Source: Rhynochetos jubatus
Lineage: Eukaryota; Chordata; Aves; Eurypygiformes; Rhynochetidae
Direction: 5' to 3'
Length of the DNA: 64,000 nucleotides
Assembly (NCBI GenBank): GCA_027574665.1
Contig: CM050666.1
Location: 1 to 64,000, forward strand
In this document: in pieces, positions 13,401 to 27,363 of the stretch
How the letters are laid out: every line of letters begins with the position of its first letter
Numbering within the stretch: the first letter of the stretch is position 1
The notes under the pieces: generated by a model
The model's input: only the letters and a program-made list of their open reading frames with translations
Databases searched by the model: none
What the model was told of the DNA's origin: nothing
Program-made: the position numbers and the translations under genes

Positions 13401-15609
13401 GGGTGATCACCATCTGGGATTGCTGATCTGAGACAAGGGTGTGAAAGCATGCAGTCTGTGTGAATTGTCTGTATCCTCCCAGTTGCTGCTGCTCTGTGTC
13501 ATTCTTTGAAGTATTCCCCAAGGAATGGCATACTACCCAGCTGAATCAAGTGTGGTTAAGACTTGCCATAATATATTTCCAAAAAATGGTCTGTTTCAGC
13601 TTGAAATGAGTTATGTGCCCCTTTGTTTGTATATCTCATTTCTAAAGCTAAAAATATTTTTTTGACAGAAGGCATCCCCCCTCCTGAAAGTGTGTTGAAG
13701 GAGATGTGATAAATCAACTAGCAATAAGCTACTTAGGGTTAGTTTCTTCAAACAGTTCTCCTCTTGACCTATGCTTACTCTGTGAGTCTCACTGAAATTT
13801 AATTAAAGAGTATTCCAAAACAGCGATTCTGGAAATATGGTTAGTGTTTTGTGTTTAATCAAACAGATTGGGTTTGTTCTGCATGCAAAGTGACTTGAAG
13901 AAATCACTTTATTATGGCTCAAAGTTAAAGGAAACTCTCAGTATTTCACAATGTCTTCCTCCTTAGTAAGACCAAGTCAGCAAAGCGTTCCAGTTCAGCA
14001 TTTAAACAGTGCCTTGGACCAAAGCATTTGCGCTAAACTGTAAAATGGGTCATGGCAGAACACACAGGTATTGCTCAAAAAGCACTGGAGGAAAAAGCAC
14101 AGAGAGACAAGCGTCCTTGTTATTTTCATTGCTCTAATACTGCTGACTTGTTCAGTTTGCTGACCAGTACATTGAAGAGAGTAGAAAGTCTCCTAAGAGT
14201 TGAGACTCTTCTTGTCTTGGGCAGTGCCAAAGAAAGTAATGAAAAGGCAAGGCAGTTACCTTTGCTTTGGCCCTTCAGATCCACGTGGCTCAGATCTAAT
14301 GTATAGTTTATGTCAGGTCCATTACGCATATAACCCCATAATATTATAATCAGTTACAAAAGATCCTCTGCTGACAGTACTATTCCTATTTTAATCAAAC
14401 TCTCACCTTTACAGTACTTCTAATATCTTTGGGAGTTGCTGCTAATCTACAGATGTTTTCCAGTTCTGAAATCAGTCACTAATGAGACTGCTACTGCTGT
14501 ACATTAGAAACCTAACTATAGGTTTTCCAGATACACTAAAAGTATGAACCAAGGCCACCACAAGGTCGTCAGACCAAAAAGGAAGACTGTCCAGTCATAA
14601 ATGCCATACTTTGAGGGGGGAGGAGGGGGCTATATCACTAGTTTATTATATGCCCCAACGTATAGAGGGCTGCAATTTCAACTACTGCGTCAGATTTTTA
14701 ACAACTCTTTTAGAGTGGATAGCATCTTAGCAGAGTTCATGCAGGGAGAATATCTGCTCCTACTCACAACTGCATAGACCTGTACCCTCATGATGTTATA
14801 ACAACATCAACAGTTATACAGGAAATAATACTAGATAGGTATCTGATGTGCTTTGTCTTTGAAGGTAGCTTAGATGCTCAGTATCAGGAAGAGAACAGTT
14901 CTCTCTGATTAACAGCCTCCCAGTTCACCAGCAACCAACAATCTGTGAGGGATTAAGGCACTTACCCATCTGGAAGGTAAAAATGCACAACAGATTGGAC
15001 TGGGGGAGGGAAGATCATCCAGAGACAAAGTCGTGTGCAAAGAGACAAGGTGGAAAAATAGAGTGGCTGGAAAAGGAAAGGGAAGAAGGGAGGGAGAAAA
15101 ATAACAAGCAGTTCAGGTACAAAAGCCTTATTCAAAGAAAACCAGGGAAAAATAGAAGTTAAAGTAAGTGACAAAAAAGGTGAAATGAAAGGCTAATGGG
15201 AGGCTTACTCAGACAGAATTAGACTATGAGATGCTCTTATTACTCTCCATAGCTTTTTTCTTCCTAGTACAACTCTTCTCCACTTGATGTAGGGGCTTTT
15301 TTTTGTTGTTGTTGGTTTTGCTTTAGTTTTGTGGAGTTTTAAAGCTTAAAACACTCAGCTCCATCAGTTTTCTCAAGGTAGTTAATGAAAGAGAACTTCA
15401 TTCCAGATGCCAAAATCTGTTTACTACTTAATAAATAAATTAATAAGGCCATAAACTGACAGACAAGTTGAATTTATAATACATTATCATCTCTTCACTG
15501 AAGGGATATAAGGGATAAAATAGTTTGTTTGTGCAAAGACACATTCTGCCTTGGCTCACAACCTTTTAAAGTGACATCATGTGTAAAGCAGGCGTTACAC
15601 AGAGTTGCT

Positions 15610-17803
15610 GTAAGAGTCACATTGCCTGCAGAATGAGGTACCTCTGTCTGCTGAAAATACAATACAGCAGAGAGGAAACCGCCTAGGAGGTTCCTGGGAT
15701 GTGTGGAAGATAACTTCCTGACACACTACCTTGGACTTCTGGAGGGCAGACTTTTGCCTGTTTAGAGGCACAGTTGACAAAGTCCCTTGGGAGGAAGTCC
15801 TGAGGGCAAAGGAGTCCAGGAAGGCTGGACATTCTTCAAGAGGGAAATCTTAAAGGCACAGGAGCAGGCCATCCCCATGTGCCAAAAGACAAGCCAGTGG
15901 GGAAGAAGACCAGACTGGCTGAACAGAGACCTTTGGAGGAAGCTCAGGAATAAAAGGAGAGTTTATGAGCTCTGGAAGAAGGGGAAAGCCACTCAGGAGG
16001 GCTACAAGGTTGTTGTGAGGTTATGCAGGAAGAAAATTAGAAGGGTCAAAAGCCCAACTATAGCTTAATCTGGCTACTGCCATAAAAGGAGGGCTAAGGA
16101 GAATCTCCATCTTTCACTGGATGTGGGGGTAAAAACAGTGTCAAAGGCTGAGGGAAAGGCTGAGGTACTTAATGCCTTCTTTGCCTCAGTCTTTAATAGT
16201 AAAGCCAGTTGATCTCAGGGTACCCAGCCTCCTGAGATGGACACTGGGGACAGGGAGTGGAATGAAGCTCCACTTAGACACGTACAAGTCTACGGGGCCA
16301 GAAGGGATCCACCCAAGGGTACTGAGGGAGCTGGCGGAAGTGTCCACCAAGCTACTTTCCACCATTTATCAGCAGTTCTGGCTAACTGGGGAGGTCTCAG
16401 TTGGCTGGAGGTTAGCAAATGTGACACCTATCTACAAGAAGGGATGAAAGAAAGACCTGGGGAACTACAGCTCTGTCAGTCTGACTGCAGTGCTGGGGAA
16501 GATTATGGAACAAATAATCTTGAGTGCCATCACACAGCATCTACAGGACAACCAAGGTGATCAGGCCCAGTCAGTATGGATTTATGAAAGGCAGGTCCTG
16601 CTTGACTAACCTAATCTCCTTCTGTGACAAGGTGACCCACTTAGGGAAAAGCTGTGGATGTTGTCTACCTTAGTAAAGCCTTTGACACCTTCTACCACAG
16701 CATTCTCCTGGAGAAACTGGCTGCTTAAGGATTGGACAGGTGCATGCTTCACTGGGTGAAAAACTGTCTGGCTGGATGGGCCCAAAGTGTTGTGGTGGAG
16801 TTAAATCCAGCTGGTAGCTGGTCACAAGTGGTATTTCCCCGGCTCAGTACTGGGTCTAGTTCTGTTTAATATCCTTATCAATGATCTGGATGAGAGGATC
16901 AAATGCACCCTCAGCAAGTTTGCAGAAGACACCAAGTTGAGTGGGAGTGTTGATCTGCCTGAGAATAGGAAGGCTCTACAGAGGGATCTGGACAGCCTGG
17001 ACTGATGGGCTGAGGCCAATTTTATGAGGTTCAACAGGCCAAGTGCTGGGTCCTGCACTTGGGCCACACCACCTCATGCAATGCTACAGGCTTGGGAATG
17101 AGAGGCTGAAAAGCCGTCGGGCAGAAAAGGACCTGGAGGTCTTGGTGACAGCCGGCTGAATATGAGCCAGCAGTGTGCCCAGGTGGCCAAGAAGGCCAAC
17201 GGCATCCTGGCCTGCATCAGGAACAGTGTGGCCAGCAGCACCAGAGAAGTGATGGTCCCCCTGTACTGGGCACTGGTGAGGCCGCACCTCAAACCCTGTG
17301 TTTAGTTTTGGACCCCTCACTACAAGAAAGACATAGAGGTGCTGGAGTGTGTCCAGAGGAGGGCAACACAGCTGGGGAAGGGTCTGGAGCACAAGTCCTG
17401 TGAGGAGCGACTGAGGGGACTGGGGTTGTTTAGCCTGGAGAAGAGGGGGCTCAGGAGAGACCTTATCACTCTCTACAACTACCTGAAAGCAGGTTGTAGC
17501 GAGGTGGATGTTGGCCTCTTTTCCCAACTAACAAGCAATAGGACAAGAGGAAATGGCCTCAAGTTGCACCAGGGGAGGTTTAGTTGGGATATCAGGAAAA
17601 ATTTCTTCTCCAAAAGGGTTATCAGGCATTGGAATGGGCTGCCCAGGGACATAGTTAAATCACCATTCCTAGAGGAACTTAAAAGACTCTGAATGGGGTG
17701 CTTAGGAACATAGTTTAGTGGTGGACTTGGCAGTGCTAGGTTAACAGTTGGACTTGATGATATCAAAGGTCTTTTCCAACCTAAACGTTTCTATGATTCT
17801 ATG
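15610..17803 (+). mobile_element. CR1 LINE, 5'-truncated, with decayed ORF2
   Basis: The element runs on the + strand and ends at the CR1 3' terminus 'tttctatgattctatg' (about 17,803). It begins in ORF2 within the endonuclease-to-RT linker; 'cagcagagaggaaacc' and 'tgtggaagataacttcctg' near 15,665-15,720 are CR1 text. An internal deletion appears to follow at about 15,725. Recognisable blocks are the basic linker (15,890-16,060), the start of the reverse transcriptase (16,160-16,440, ending in TPIYKKG), the central RT blocks (16,480-16,900) and the C-terminal region (17,170-17,692), followed by a short 3' UTR. The left boundary is approximate. It sits 10 kb upstream of the UBE2E2 island. Confidence 0.95.
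15787..17692 (+). pseudogene. CR1 ORF2 endonuclease/reverse transcriptase remnant
   Basis: ORF2 of CR1 encodes an AP-type endonuclease plus reverse transcriptase that copies the element's RNA at the target site. Here it is broken into at least four open pieces in different frames: 15,787-16,068, 16,172-16,447, around 16,860-17,000, and 17,339-17,692. Stops and frameshifts separate them. The RT active-site block, normally with two consecutive aspartates in FADDTK, reads as FAEDTK near 16,918-16,935, so a catalytic Asp is replaced by Glu. The last 118 codons remain open and close to the CR1 C-terminus ([15 protein letters not shown] onward). No functional protein is possible. The degree of decay indicates an old insertion. 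Confidence 0.92.
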
Positions 17804-20589
17804 TGAAAAGTCCTCTGAAGCAGACAGCAGGGTACCCAGTTCTTTGTATATCTGAAAAATCTAAAAGACTGTGGGAAAAAGAAGAGGAAGGATTTACTGA
17901 GGCATATGCTCTCCCAGAGTACTCTTGGTACCATGAGGCTTTAAAATACTGTGTGGCTTTAGAACATAAACTGTGGCAGAAGTAAGGTTCGAACACAGAG
18001 AGATTTCAAAAACTATTGGATTGATATGAAAGACTGGCAATAAAAATAAAACAGAAAAGGCTTCATCTGAAACACTGAGGTATCCACTGCAGACAAAGGT
18101 GACAGACCTGTACATGGAACCTGCCAGGCACTCATGCGGAAGGGCAATATCTAGCAAGCGAAACATGTTTGTTGACTGATTACTGTTTTGAAATATATCT
18201 TTTCCATAATATTTCTTTCCATCAGTAAATAGTAAGTTGGTTGGTTATTAATTCTATCTTTTTCCCTGAGATTCAAGGCTAGATGCTGATCAAAACTGAG
18301 ATCGCCTGGGATAACACGTTGGGGCATGCAGACATAAATCTTTTCTATGAGCAATGAGGAACACAGATCCTAACCTTGATCCCACCTAAAAGAATATGAT
18401 AACTGAAGATTTAGAACTTGTGGTAAATGTTGGCACGCTAAACTAAGGTGTTGAAGTATTGGCTGCTCTTCTCCCAGGAATCCTTACAGAGGTCACCACA
18501 CTTCTTCCAGAGGTTGCCACCTCCTAACAGGGGGAAGCTGAACAGCTCATGAATCAGCTCTAAACCACCGCAGTCTACAGCTTGGTCTATTAAGGTAAAT
18601 CAACATTGATTTTGGTTTATGCTAAACTGTAAGGTTGAGGAGCTGGTTCATGAGCCATTCAGCCACCATGTTCACAGGGCAGATGCCTCTGGAAGACAGC
18701 AGGGTTGGGGGCATTAATTGCTTCAGCCCCTGAATTTTAATCTCCCATTAGCTGTGTGCCAATAAGTTTATGGGGAGTTCTCTGTGGAGAAGACCACAAA
18801 AAAAAAAAACCCCAACCAAACAGAAAGTTACAGCTTAGGCTGAAGCTGTGATAATAATCAGTTGTAGTTTACTGAGGATCCCTGTCTTCCCACATCATTT
18901 TTAAAACTGTACATTATTGTTGCTACCAAGAATACAGCTGCAATCCTGTATGTTTCCTTCTATTCCTGGAGTGAAAAATGGTATCACAATTCACCTTTAC
19001 AGCTATGTTGTGGAAAATGAAAGCTCTTGTAGTACTCACTCATGCTTTCAAGACTTGTATTAATATTTTGCATCTCGACCTGAAGGACTCATAGATCTAT
19101 ACAAATATGAGGGGGGCTGAGCTTTATAACATCCTTGTGACTATTATGCATAGTTTGTGAAAGGGAAACTGAGGAAAAAGCTACAGTTTGTGTAGTTACA
19201 CAAGTCATCTTAGCTCTCCTCACTTTATATCCTAAGCTTTACCAGAAAAGCTGAATGGTGATTCTTCCCCCAAGACACTCACAACAAAATCTGAAATCAC
19301 GTGAAACTAGGCTAGTTTATATTTTCAGTGCAAGTTTAAAACACAGCCCATTTTTAGAAAAAGCCTCGCTATGACATTCATGAACTTTCGAATTAATCTA
19401 GCTACTGTTTTGAGCAAACTTGCCTATAGATCTGGTTATGTAAAGCACATGAAACCAGATCACCCAAGCTTTGATGCTCCTTAGTCAGTTTTGGGTTTCA
19501 TTTTGAGTTTCAGACCAAAACCATAGTCAAGGGAATGAACTCTTATAAATCAGAATAAAGAAAATGCCTATGTGAGGTTCTCCCTAAAGAAACCCACAGA
19601 CTTTTGCAGAATTCTCTATTTTCTCTGCAAAATTAAACAGTGCTTTAAGCCTTCTTTCAGAAATAAAGGAAAACTAAATTCTCCTGTCAGAGGGGCTTAC
19701 CCTTGTTAGAGTTTCAAAAAATATATCCATTGTAAGGAGCACATGGTACATTCAGGACTGCTTTATTAAAATACATACATGACAAATAATGTATGGCATC
19801 AATAAAAAGGTTTTATAGTGGCAATTAGGATTTGATCCAAAGTCCATTAATGTCAATGGGAATATTTCGATTGATTTCAAAGGAGTCTGAAGTAGGTCCG
19901 CATGAAAAAAGATGTACAGCCATTTCCAGGCCTAACCTAGTCCACCCAGGTGAGAGGAAACCTATGTTCCACATGACTCCCTTACCTTCTGGGCTCTCAC
20001 CAATGCATTTTTAATTACCAGTAATGGCCAGACCATTACATTTAAATTGCCAGCCAATTTCTGGTCCATTGTTTCAGATCTGAGGGCTCTGCGAGCAGAT
20101 GCCGAGGCAGCTGTACAGCTCACAGCTTCTGTGGCATTTCACCTCACAGGAGACGTACTATAGCAAACCATTTAGCTGGAGTGCCCTGCAACCGGGAACT
20201 GTGGTTCGGTAACACAGTGCAATCCAAGCTGTCAGCGTGCAGGAGACAGAAGTTATCATTGAAACCCTTCCAGAACCAAATTATATCTTCCATTGTCTCT
20301 AAGGAATAATAAACCCTGGCTGGCTGATTGTGGAATATAATAATCATCAAGATGAATTAGTGGGCATTCCTAGGAGTGACTGATTTCTGCTTTTCCCAAA
20401 CAGCATTTTTTTTTCCAAGATAATAGTTCTTATTTGAAAAACAGGATTTCTCTATACATAACTACATGAATGCTGAAGCTAAGAAATTTAGAAATGGCGA
20501 TATTCAGAATTATAGTCTGCGTGTGTATGTAGTCAAAATGAAATGCTCTTTAGCAAAAATATATGGCTGTTGAAAGCAGCTCCCACTGA

Positions 20590-20930
20590 CATAGTGTCAG
20601 GGCCCCAAGGACACTCACCAGCCCGACTCTCCTTGTCCAGCTCCCCCTGGGAACCCCTGTAGCCTGTCCAGGGCCCAGGGCCCCATGTCAGCCCTTCAGG
20701 CGGTCAGCCCCCCTGCCCCAGCCATGCCACAGCAGGGCTGGTCTCCAGCTCCCCACAGCCCTGCCCAGCCTGGCCATGGGCCCTGTCGAGCCAGGCCCAC
20801 CTGCAGGCCCAATGCTTTGGCCTGTCCTCATCCCCACGGAGGAGACTGGTGCCCAGGGCAGGGCAGGGAGCACGCGGGAGCAAAGCCTTTCAAACACAGA
20901 TGTCGTCGCTGAGACTGACAATTCACCCGC
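20590..20930. other. Isolated GC-rich patch of unknown nature
   Basis: About 340 bp of C/G-rich sequence, with runs such as CCCTGCCCCAGCC and several CCATGGGCCC-like strings, sits abruptly in an AT-rich background. CpGs are few except at the right end (cacgcggg, tgtcgtcgct). It has an open frame of 75 codons on the + strand and one of 77 on the minus strand, both rich in Pro, Ala and Gly as expected from composition. It could be an unrecognised repeat, a decayed CpG island or an exon of a non-coding RNA. No decision is possible from sequence alone. Confidence 0.5.
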
Positions 20931-23900
20931 AATGTCAGGTTTGTTGATCCTATTCAGACTAAACTGGATTCTTGAAAAATATCACTACTCAGCACGCAGT
21001 CACATGGCATGTTTGAATTAATGTACATTTTGCTACTTTAATGGCTTTCTCCAGGTAATGGTGGACTGTAGCGTTTTCTGTTGTTAAGTTAATCATGTCT
21101 TTGATCTCTGGAGTTGATGACACGAAGCAATCTAACACCTATTTGTGATCCCAACAATGATGATTCACAAGCTAAGAATCCTGCTATCATCTCATCTGTG
21201 GATGTTGGCGAGGCAGAGCAAGCACTCCCACCTTCACCCAAGCACAGGCAGAAGCGCTTCATCGAAATGGGAAGCAGTTAGACCTTTCACTGAAGATGTC
21301 AGAGACATGGGTGCAAAACACTTAGTTTTCCTGAAGGGACACGTTATATCAGGTTGCTGCCTTGAAAACAGGCAACGATGTGGGGACAGGGGACTTCTTA
21401 ATCTCTGTTGCTAATGCTGTTCCATTTTGAATGGGATCATTAAATATTAAAAGAGTGAAAGATCAAAAGAGAGAGAATGATTTTTAGCCTGTTTGTTAGG
21501 CCTCTCACGTTTGCAGTTCCAGTGTAGATGTAGGTGGTTTTTAGAGAGAAGAGATGCAATAAGAGAGAACAAATAAGGCAAGCACCAAAATGTTGTAGTG
21601 ATTAGGACACAGCGGTTAGGAAAATGTGTGGGTTTGTCCTTCCAGTCAGCAGACAGAATCAAATTTCCATTTCCCACAATATCAGTGATGCCTCCATCAC
21701 CAGAAGATTGAACAGGCAAGGGTCTACTGCTAGATCGAGGAGATGCATCTAGGAATCCTGTAGCTAGAAGCCCCAGCCAGAGGTAGGTACTTACATTTGT
21801 GGAAGACACTGTGCCAGTGTCACCTCTCTCCTTGCCACTTCCTAATGACTAGGCTAAGTGGCTCACTACTCAGCCAAATATTTATGGATCTCCACTGTCT
21901 AAATATCTAGCTCTAACTTGAAATGTATGGCCTTCCCTGAGAATTGTGAACTTCACTAGCCAATTAATAGTTAGAAATTGCAACAGAGGTACCAAACTGC
22001 CTTTGTGGGCCTAGTCCTCAGCTGTGCTGTGGGCTGTAGTTCAAAGAACTCTGCCGAACATGGGAAATTGAGACAAACATTTCAGAGAGAAACTGTGCGC
22101 TGGATTCTCTAACTACTTTCCACTTGACAAATTAACTGTGTAATGCAAAAAGCATCCACTTTGCAAAGGTAGAAATGGTTATGTAAGATGCAAAGCTGGT
22201 CAAAATAAGGGTCTACTTGGAATAAAACACAGTGATAGCTATAGTTAGATAGGCTCTGAACTTAGTAGTAAGGTTAAGCAAAATTCCTTAAAACATTTAT
22301 TGTGATAAGATTAAGATGTCCAAGGGCCCACTTGTGCTGCTAAGAGCTCTGAACTGTGGTAAGGATGCTCGGGAAAAAAAGTCTGGTGACTTAGGATGTA
22401 GACGTGTGTTCCTGTACTGTGCCTTGCAGCTTTTTTAATGAAGTGTATGTCTCACCTGTGTCTTCCTCATTGCCTCCCCATGACCTTGCAGCCTCAGGAA
22501 CAGTTTCAGTGTGATTAAGAGAACTTGTCCCTCCCCTGAAGTTGCTGCTTCCACTGCTTCCCTGCTTCATTTCGAGTAGGTGAGGAAGATGAGCACCAGC
22601 TGTTCAGTTTCCTGCTCCCTGAGGTTCTACAGGAGGAGCTTGGGGAAGAGCAGACAGGAGTCTGCCAGGATCTGGTAGGACCTCTAGGCAAAAGATGTCA
22701 CTTATTCCCTGCAACTGTTACCACCAAGGATGAGACAAAAGACATTTGGGTTTTTTCTTCCTCTGTTTGTCCTTGGACTTAGACACTGGCAGCTGCTGTA
22801 TTGGCACTAGTTTGGTAAAAGGTTCCATAAAGCAGGGGGGATAATTCAGGTTTGTCAAACTGCAGACATTCCCCTTTATCCCTTCCAACTACAGCCCAAA
22901 TCAGGGTCTTTGGCCAGGATCTTCGGGAAAGAAGTGCAAAAGATGACTAGTCTGAGTTGCTGCTGCAGGGGACTTCCACTTCGCTGGGGGAATCCCCTGC
23001 AGAGAACTTGCGGGTAATTTCCACTCTGTACAAGGCAGACAAACTGCTTCTGACTGATTGTGGTCCCTTGGGTTCCTGAAATATATTTGGTCGTTCGTAC
23101 TGAAAGGACTGAAGAAGCCTGCTGTATGGAGTCTGGTTTGCTGAGGTGGATGCACTCCTTAAGCCTGCATTAATCATGCATTAACCACAGAGGACATTAA
23201 CCCACATTCTCCTGGAACCTTAACTTTATTAAAAGGGAACATTAGTGCCCACGGCTTCTTTTTCTTGTGTAAAGATGAAACTTTCCCTACAGAACCACAA
23301 GACATCCTCAGAATTTTACCCAACTTTAATCAGAAAACCAAGCTCTGATCCTGTGAATTAAGATGTTATGAAACCAACAGAAAATAAGAGGAATGCAGAA
23401 GTGCTGAAGAGTGTGTGGAAATAACACCTAAACCCCCTCAGTTTTCTTTTCTAACCTATCTTCACTTTTCAACATCCTCTCCCACATATGGTGATGAATT
23501 AAGATAGGCAATGCAGGGGAATTCTTCCTGTTACAGGTCACTGCATTACAATAGCTTTGAAATAAACATTTTTTCTCTTCAGTACATGCAAGATGAGATT
23601 TTTAAAGCAGTAGCTTGGTCTAGGATTCAGTTGTTAATGATTTCTGTCTAGAAACTCTCAGAGAATTATCCTGTGCAATTATCTAAAGTTGGGCTCTAAA
23701 CCAGCACGTAGAAACAAAACCTCTATTCCAGACACTAAGCAGTGATCTATTCCCGATCTTAAAGAAAAATCCAGGCTTTCATTAAGGACACGGAAGCAAG
23801 TTATTACCTCCCACCCATCCCTAATATGTTTTATCTTTATTCTTTACAATCCTGGATAGCAAAGCGGCTCAGAGCCATGAGGATCTCTGATGCCACATGG

Positions 23901-26900
23901 TTATTGTCCCAGTTGTTTCTTCTGGTTCCAGCTGAATGACAGTGGGAGCAGTTCTGCTTCTGAGCAAAGGGGAGGGGGAGGAACTGCAAGTTCTTGGGGT
24001 TTTTCAGGTTAGAGTGAAAGAGATCTTAAAAGTTATTTGTCTCACAACTTACAACTATTTTCATATTTAATGGCTTGAAAAGATTAGGGTGAATAAATTC
24101 TCGTGATTTGGGGGTTTACACTACTGTAGAGCAAATAAAGTAGTCAGAATAGTAATAACTTGTCTCAGTGCCCACACAATCATTTTACTCCGGAATGCCA
24201 TGAAAATACTTTAAACAGACTTCTGTCAAGGCACTGTTTGAATAATAGGCTTACCTGGTGTTCAGGATTCAATCATGTTTTACTTGATATTGGCTGTCAT
24301 TCTTTTATAAGGGATGAGAACTTATGCAATTAGCTGAAAACTCTAATGAAATTTCTGCTGCAAATACCTTGCTACTTCACTTCATTCTACATGCTGATGG
24401 CTGGAAAAAAAAATGAATGTGAAGAATCCTGATCTCTGAATCACCCAAATGCCGTGTCTTCAGACACAGCTGGTGCAACAGAGATCAGGGTTTCTATGAC
24501 TTCCAGTTTACATTTCCCAGTATGGAGCATGGGATTCACCCAAGTGGCAACAAAAGCAAAGCAAGACTGCAGGGAGAAAAAAAATGCAGTGTGAGAATAA
24601 ACTATCTGCGAATGGGAAAAAGAGAATTATCAGAGAGGGAAGAAGAATAGAGAACAGGCCAGATCCTCTGGACTATCCTCATGGCTTTGTGCCATCACAG
24701 TAGTTAGTATAAGGAAAGCCAGTTATGGGAGAGGAATCCCATAACAGCATAAAGCTGCTGCAGTCTCATGTCATTCTGTGTCCCCGCTTCAGCTCAGGAT
24801 GGAGGACAAGATTGGGAAAGAGAGGGCCTGCCACTGAGATCTGCCTGCTGTCTGCTCTCCGAACAGCCCCATGGGGCCCAAGACTCAGCAGGGAAAAAAA
24901 TGGGGGAGTGACATAGGCTGGGATAGCTCCTGTGAAGCTGGAAAGTGGAATCAGGTGAAGAATGAATAAAGGCACCTTTGTCCCCATTCCTCCAATCCTC
25001 TGCTGATAATAGTTCAGATTGATGAAATTATTTGGTTCATTAAGATTTGGTTGAAAGAGATTGATAGAACAACAGGGCGTGCCATGGACAGCTGAATATT
25101 TCCATCTCACTTTTTAATATAAAATATTGAAGTTCTGAAAGTGAGATATGCTATCACAAAAGACATACTGTTATGTTTCAGCTGGATCACAGTTAATTCC
25201 TCATCTTTTCTTCACCTCAGAAAACCAATTCTTTTTTATCAGTTATAACTTGACAACAATGTTCATTTAACAACTTAAGCAGCAATATTAAAATGCCATG
25301 TCCTTTTAAATGGGAATGAACAATAATTCATAAATAGAAATGCAGAAGAAATCTCAAAGTTGTATTTTCCTATTTTGATGTCTAACAATAACTTATAATT
25401 TAAATTCCCTGTTTCTTAACTGAACAAAAATGGATAAAACTTGCCATAAATGAGATCTCAGTACAGCTAAATGAGACTAAAACTCTAAATCGATCCAATA
25501 CTTCTTGAAATTCAACATTCTTCAATGGAAACATGGCTCAGGTTTCCTATGGCATCCTATGTCTCCAGCTTCATAGATTTTGATTGACATATGTGTCTTT
25601 ATAACAGACACTCCAAATCAAGAGGCCTTAACAGAAGTGTCCTTAAGTATAACAGTCTTAAAGCGTGACTGTCTGTGCCAGGTGAGCCAAACTCCGCTGT
25701 GTCTCTGAGGAAGCTGCGAGCTTCTGTGAGAGTAAAGAACTCGGGTTGTTCTGGATGCATCCAGTGTTGTAAATAATGTCAGCTTTTAGAAGCCACATAA
25801 AACTAGGCAGGGGGAAAAAAAGTGTAATGTGTGTGCCTCAGCACTCCAGCATAGGTGAAATCTAACACTGGAGTAATGCTGCTCCCTTCAAAAGGGCCAG
25901 GATTTCACCCTGCATGATCCAAACTGAGAAAAGTCTTCTGAAGGATTTTGAATAATACAATATTATGCAACCTTTAACATCTGAGGGCCAAACATGTTAT
26001 TCTGAAAGGTCAAAAGGATAAAACTGGGAGCAGTTGACTACCCTGCCCTACTCTCTACACATAGGTAGGGCTCACTCAAAACCTCCACTTTTAAAATGAC
26101 AGGGCACACCTCAGTGTGCGTGTTCTATGCGACACGGTGGTACGAACCTTCTTCCTAGTTTAGTTGTCCTTAATTTAAGCCCTAGCATTAAGGGCTTTGG
26201 GCCAGAGGTTACACACCAAAAGAAAAATCAGGGCCTGACTCGCGATGACTCAAACCGTTCACTTGGCACTGGAACAATTCAGCGTTCCCTTGATTTTTTC
26301 TGGCACCGGGTATTTATGACCCAGATACTGGGATGCTGTATGGCCCCATCCTACCCCTGTCTGAATTAGGCTATTCACTGAGCTTCACCCTCTGTGCTTC
26401 CTGCGGATCCTCGCAGAAAAGAAGGACTACAATGAAGCACACCGAACTGTCACTGAAGGGAAGTCCTGACACGGGCTGGGCAGTCTCAATAGACAGGGTA
26501 TTCGAACAGGAAAATTTATGCCTCCTTTAAGCAATCAGAGCAACATTAAGGAAATACTGTAGAAGACTCATTCAGAAGTGAATTTCATCGCCTCCTGAAT
26601 GGTCTTCAGGAGGTCTGTTTTGGAATGACTTAAGCGATTTCAGAAAAGGGGACCGTGATGTCAGGAGTGTGCAGTGCAGCCAGCAGCCTTTCAGCATGAC
26701 GAGAAGTGTTACCTGCAGAAGACTTGCATTCTTTAAAGGACTTTCACGCATCATATTCTGTTACTTAGTTATTTGTCCCAGTGAGAAGTCAGTGCATGCT
26801 AGCAGATAGAAACCCACCTGGGTGACATTAGGAGCTTTTCTCCATGAGTTCATCAGAGGCAGGAAAATATTTTGTAAACACACATGAAATAGGAAGAAGT

Positions 26901-27363
26901 AACTGAATGCAGTATTTTTAAGTTTAGGTGAAAATATCATTGGGATTATTTAACAAAGAAATAGGAAGAGACAATAAACCAAGTTATTTCAAAACAACAA
27001 AGAAAATGGCTAATTTTGTGTACATGGAAACTGAAAAAATCACTTCTGCTGTCTGGATGTAACACGAGAGCAGGTGCCAATAATGTTTCTAATCCCTAAA
27101 AATCTCAGCAGTGCTTCAAGTTCTCCATTTCTGTAGGTTTGGTAGCATGGACTCCACCTACACTGTAACCATGAGTCAGGTAAGGTACAATCCTTCACAG
27201 CACAAACAAGGAGAAACTTTTCCTTGTACATGTGGAATGATGAGAACATGTTTTATTTTTTCATTCCCTGTTAAAAGGGGGAAAACGTTTTGGCTTGCCA
27301 TTACCCCTTTGCCCGTGGCTGGTCTGTTTCCTTGTTGATGAGAAAGGTTTGAGTTGATGAAAG

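Larger units (their letters stand above)
4481..15609. other. Intergenic flank, no gene seen
   Basis: AT-rich non-coding DNA between two CR1 copies. It contains an imperfect 39-bp tandem duplication (5,277-5,352), a 12-bp inverted repeat pair (8,802-8,813 and 8,926-8,937), a hairpin (10,425-10,448), a T14 run (11,132-11,145), a TF-site-rich AT segment (11,880-12,180) and a T/G tract near 15,299-15,326. The longest open frame (12,348-12,707, + strand) has no recognisable domain and is treated as chance. Confidence 0.55.

Noticed and set aside
20160-20230. tRNA-like text (GGTTCGGTAAC with a paired stem)
   Set aside because: Only one short stem forms; acceptor, D and anticodon arms and the A/B box spacing are missing.
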